Shown: one piece after another, positions 13,773 through 13,966 of the stretch | How the letters are laid out: each line of letters opens with the position of its first letter | Position numbering within the stretch: the stretch's first letter is position 1 | Notes under the pieces: model-generated | The model's input: the letters and a program-made list of their open reading frames with translations, nothing else | Database searches by the model: none | Told to the model about the DNA's origin: nothing | Program-made: the position numbers and the translations under genes | From: Bacteroidales bacterium | Lineage (GTDB): Bacteria > Bacteroidota > Bacteroidia > Bacteroidales > UBA932 | Length of the DNA stretch: 13,966 nt | Direction: 5' to 3' | Assembly: GCA_017472115.1 (NCBI GenBank) | Contig: JAFUQW010000029.1 | Coordinates: 1 to 13,966 of the forward strand

Positions 13773-13966
13773 ATGAAAGAATTGAGTTTACAAAAAGATT
13801 CAGCAGATAAGGGAGAGATTGTAGCGTATGGCTCACACAAAGTGATCTTGCCCAACTTTTTGGAGTAAATCAACCTGCTATATCAAAGCATATCCGAAAT
13901 ATATATTCAAGTGGAGAACTCAGTTCAACCGACACATATTCCATTTTGGAATATATGGGTAATGAC
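13773..13966 (+). pseudogene. RhuM-like (virulence RhuM family) gene, broken near its 5' end and cut by the window edge
   Basis: From the ATG at 13773 the reading frame gives MKELSLQKDSADKGEIVAYG and stops at 13866-13868 after 31 codons. Another frame, open from 13811 to the edge, encodes VWLTQSDLAQLFGV followed by NQPAISKHIRNIYSSGELSS and DTYSILEYMGND. Together these match the usual order of RhuM-family proteins: a leading GEIV segment, then a WLTQ helix-turn-helix-like region, then a GEL and YSILE region. Intact relatives normally have about 20 residues between GEIV and VWLTQ, so a deletion with a frame change near 13820-13829 is the simplest reading. The second frame has a stop at 13808-13810 and no ATG before WLTQ. 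RhuM function is poorly known, and such genes often sit in accessory or mobile regions. A sequencing error could add a frameshift but would not explain the missing segment. Confidence 0.7.

Noticed and set aside
1..13966. CRISPR array, insertion sequence, toxin-antitoxin pair or defence system
   Set aside because: No regularly spaced repeats, no transposase and no paired small genes were found; only the broken RhuM-like fragment suggests accessory DNA, at the right edge.

Overview
The window looks like chromosomal core sequence from a member of the Bacteroidota, probably Bacteroidales. Protein family variants point that way: a Bacteroidota-type MreD, a TopA ending in glycine/aromatic repeats instead of Cys4 zinc fingers, and an Lrp/AsnC regulator next to topA. 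Several intergenic gaps carry boxes resembling the Bacteroidota sigma-factor promoter (TTTG, about 19-21 bp, TAnnTTTG), and most genes have no Shine-Dalgarno sequence. Genus cannot be fixed from the sequence alone.

Layout, left to right. (1) A leftward group, 1-3649: class A penicillin-binding protein (mrcA), then ddl overlapping it by 4 bp, then after a 135-bp gap the first 50 codons of what is probably prmC, cut by the window edge. (2) A 188-bp divergent gap. (3) Rightward topA, then an Lrp/AsnC-family regulator whose promoter is bracketed by a long inverted repeat. (4) Leftward ispD, which overlaps the end of the regulator gene tail to tail. (5) A 167-bp divergent gap. (6) The rightward rod-complex operon mreB-mreC-mreD-mrdA-rodA, 7624-13343, tightly packed with two ATGA overlaps. 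(7) A 429-bp gap with several hairpins in its first half and AT-rich sequence in its second. (8) The broken 5' part of a RhuM-like gene running off the right edge.

The genes form a cell-wall theme. IspD supplies the isoprenoid pathway that leads to the undecaprenyl lipid carrier. Ddl makes the D-Ala-D-Ala end of the stem peptide. MrcA is a bifunctional glycosyltransferase/transpeptidase. MreBCD, RodA and PBP2 form the elongation machine (RodA polymerises glycan, PBP2 crosslinks). TopA and the Lrp-like regulator are housekeeping neighbours.

I do not see a clearly new multi-gene system. The best second-look items are: AGGAGG at identical spacing before the two ATGA-coupled genes in a phylum that mostly ignores Shine-Dalgarno sequences; the inverted repeat around the regulator promoter; the enlarged membrane region of RodA; a possible Cys-rich metal site in PBP2; the hairpin-rich segment after rodA, which is also open in the rodA frame; and the decayed RhuM-like gene.
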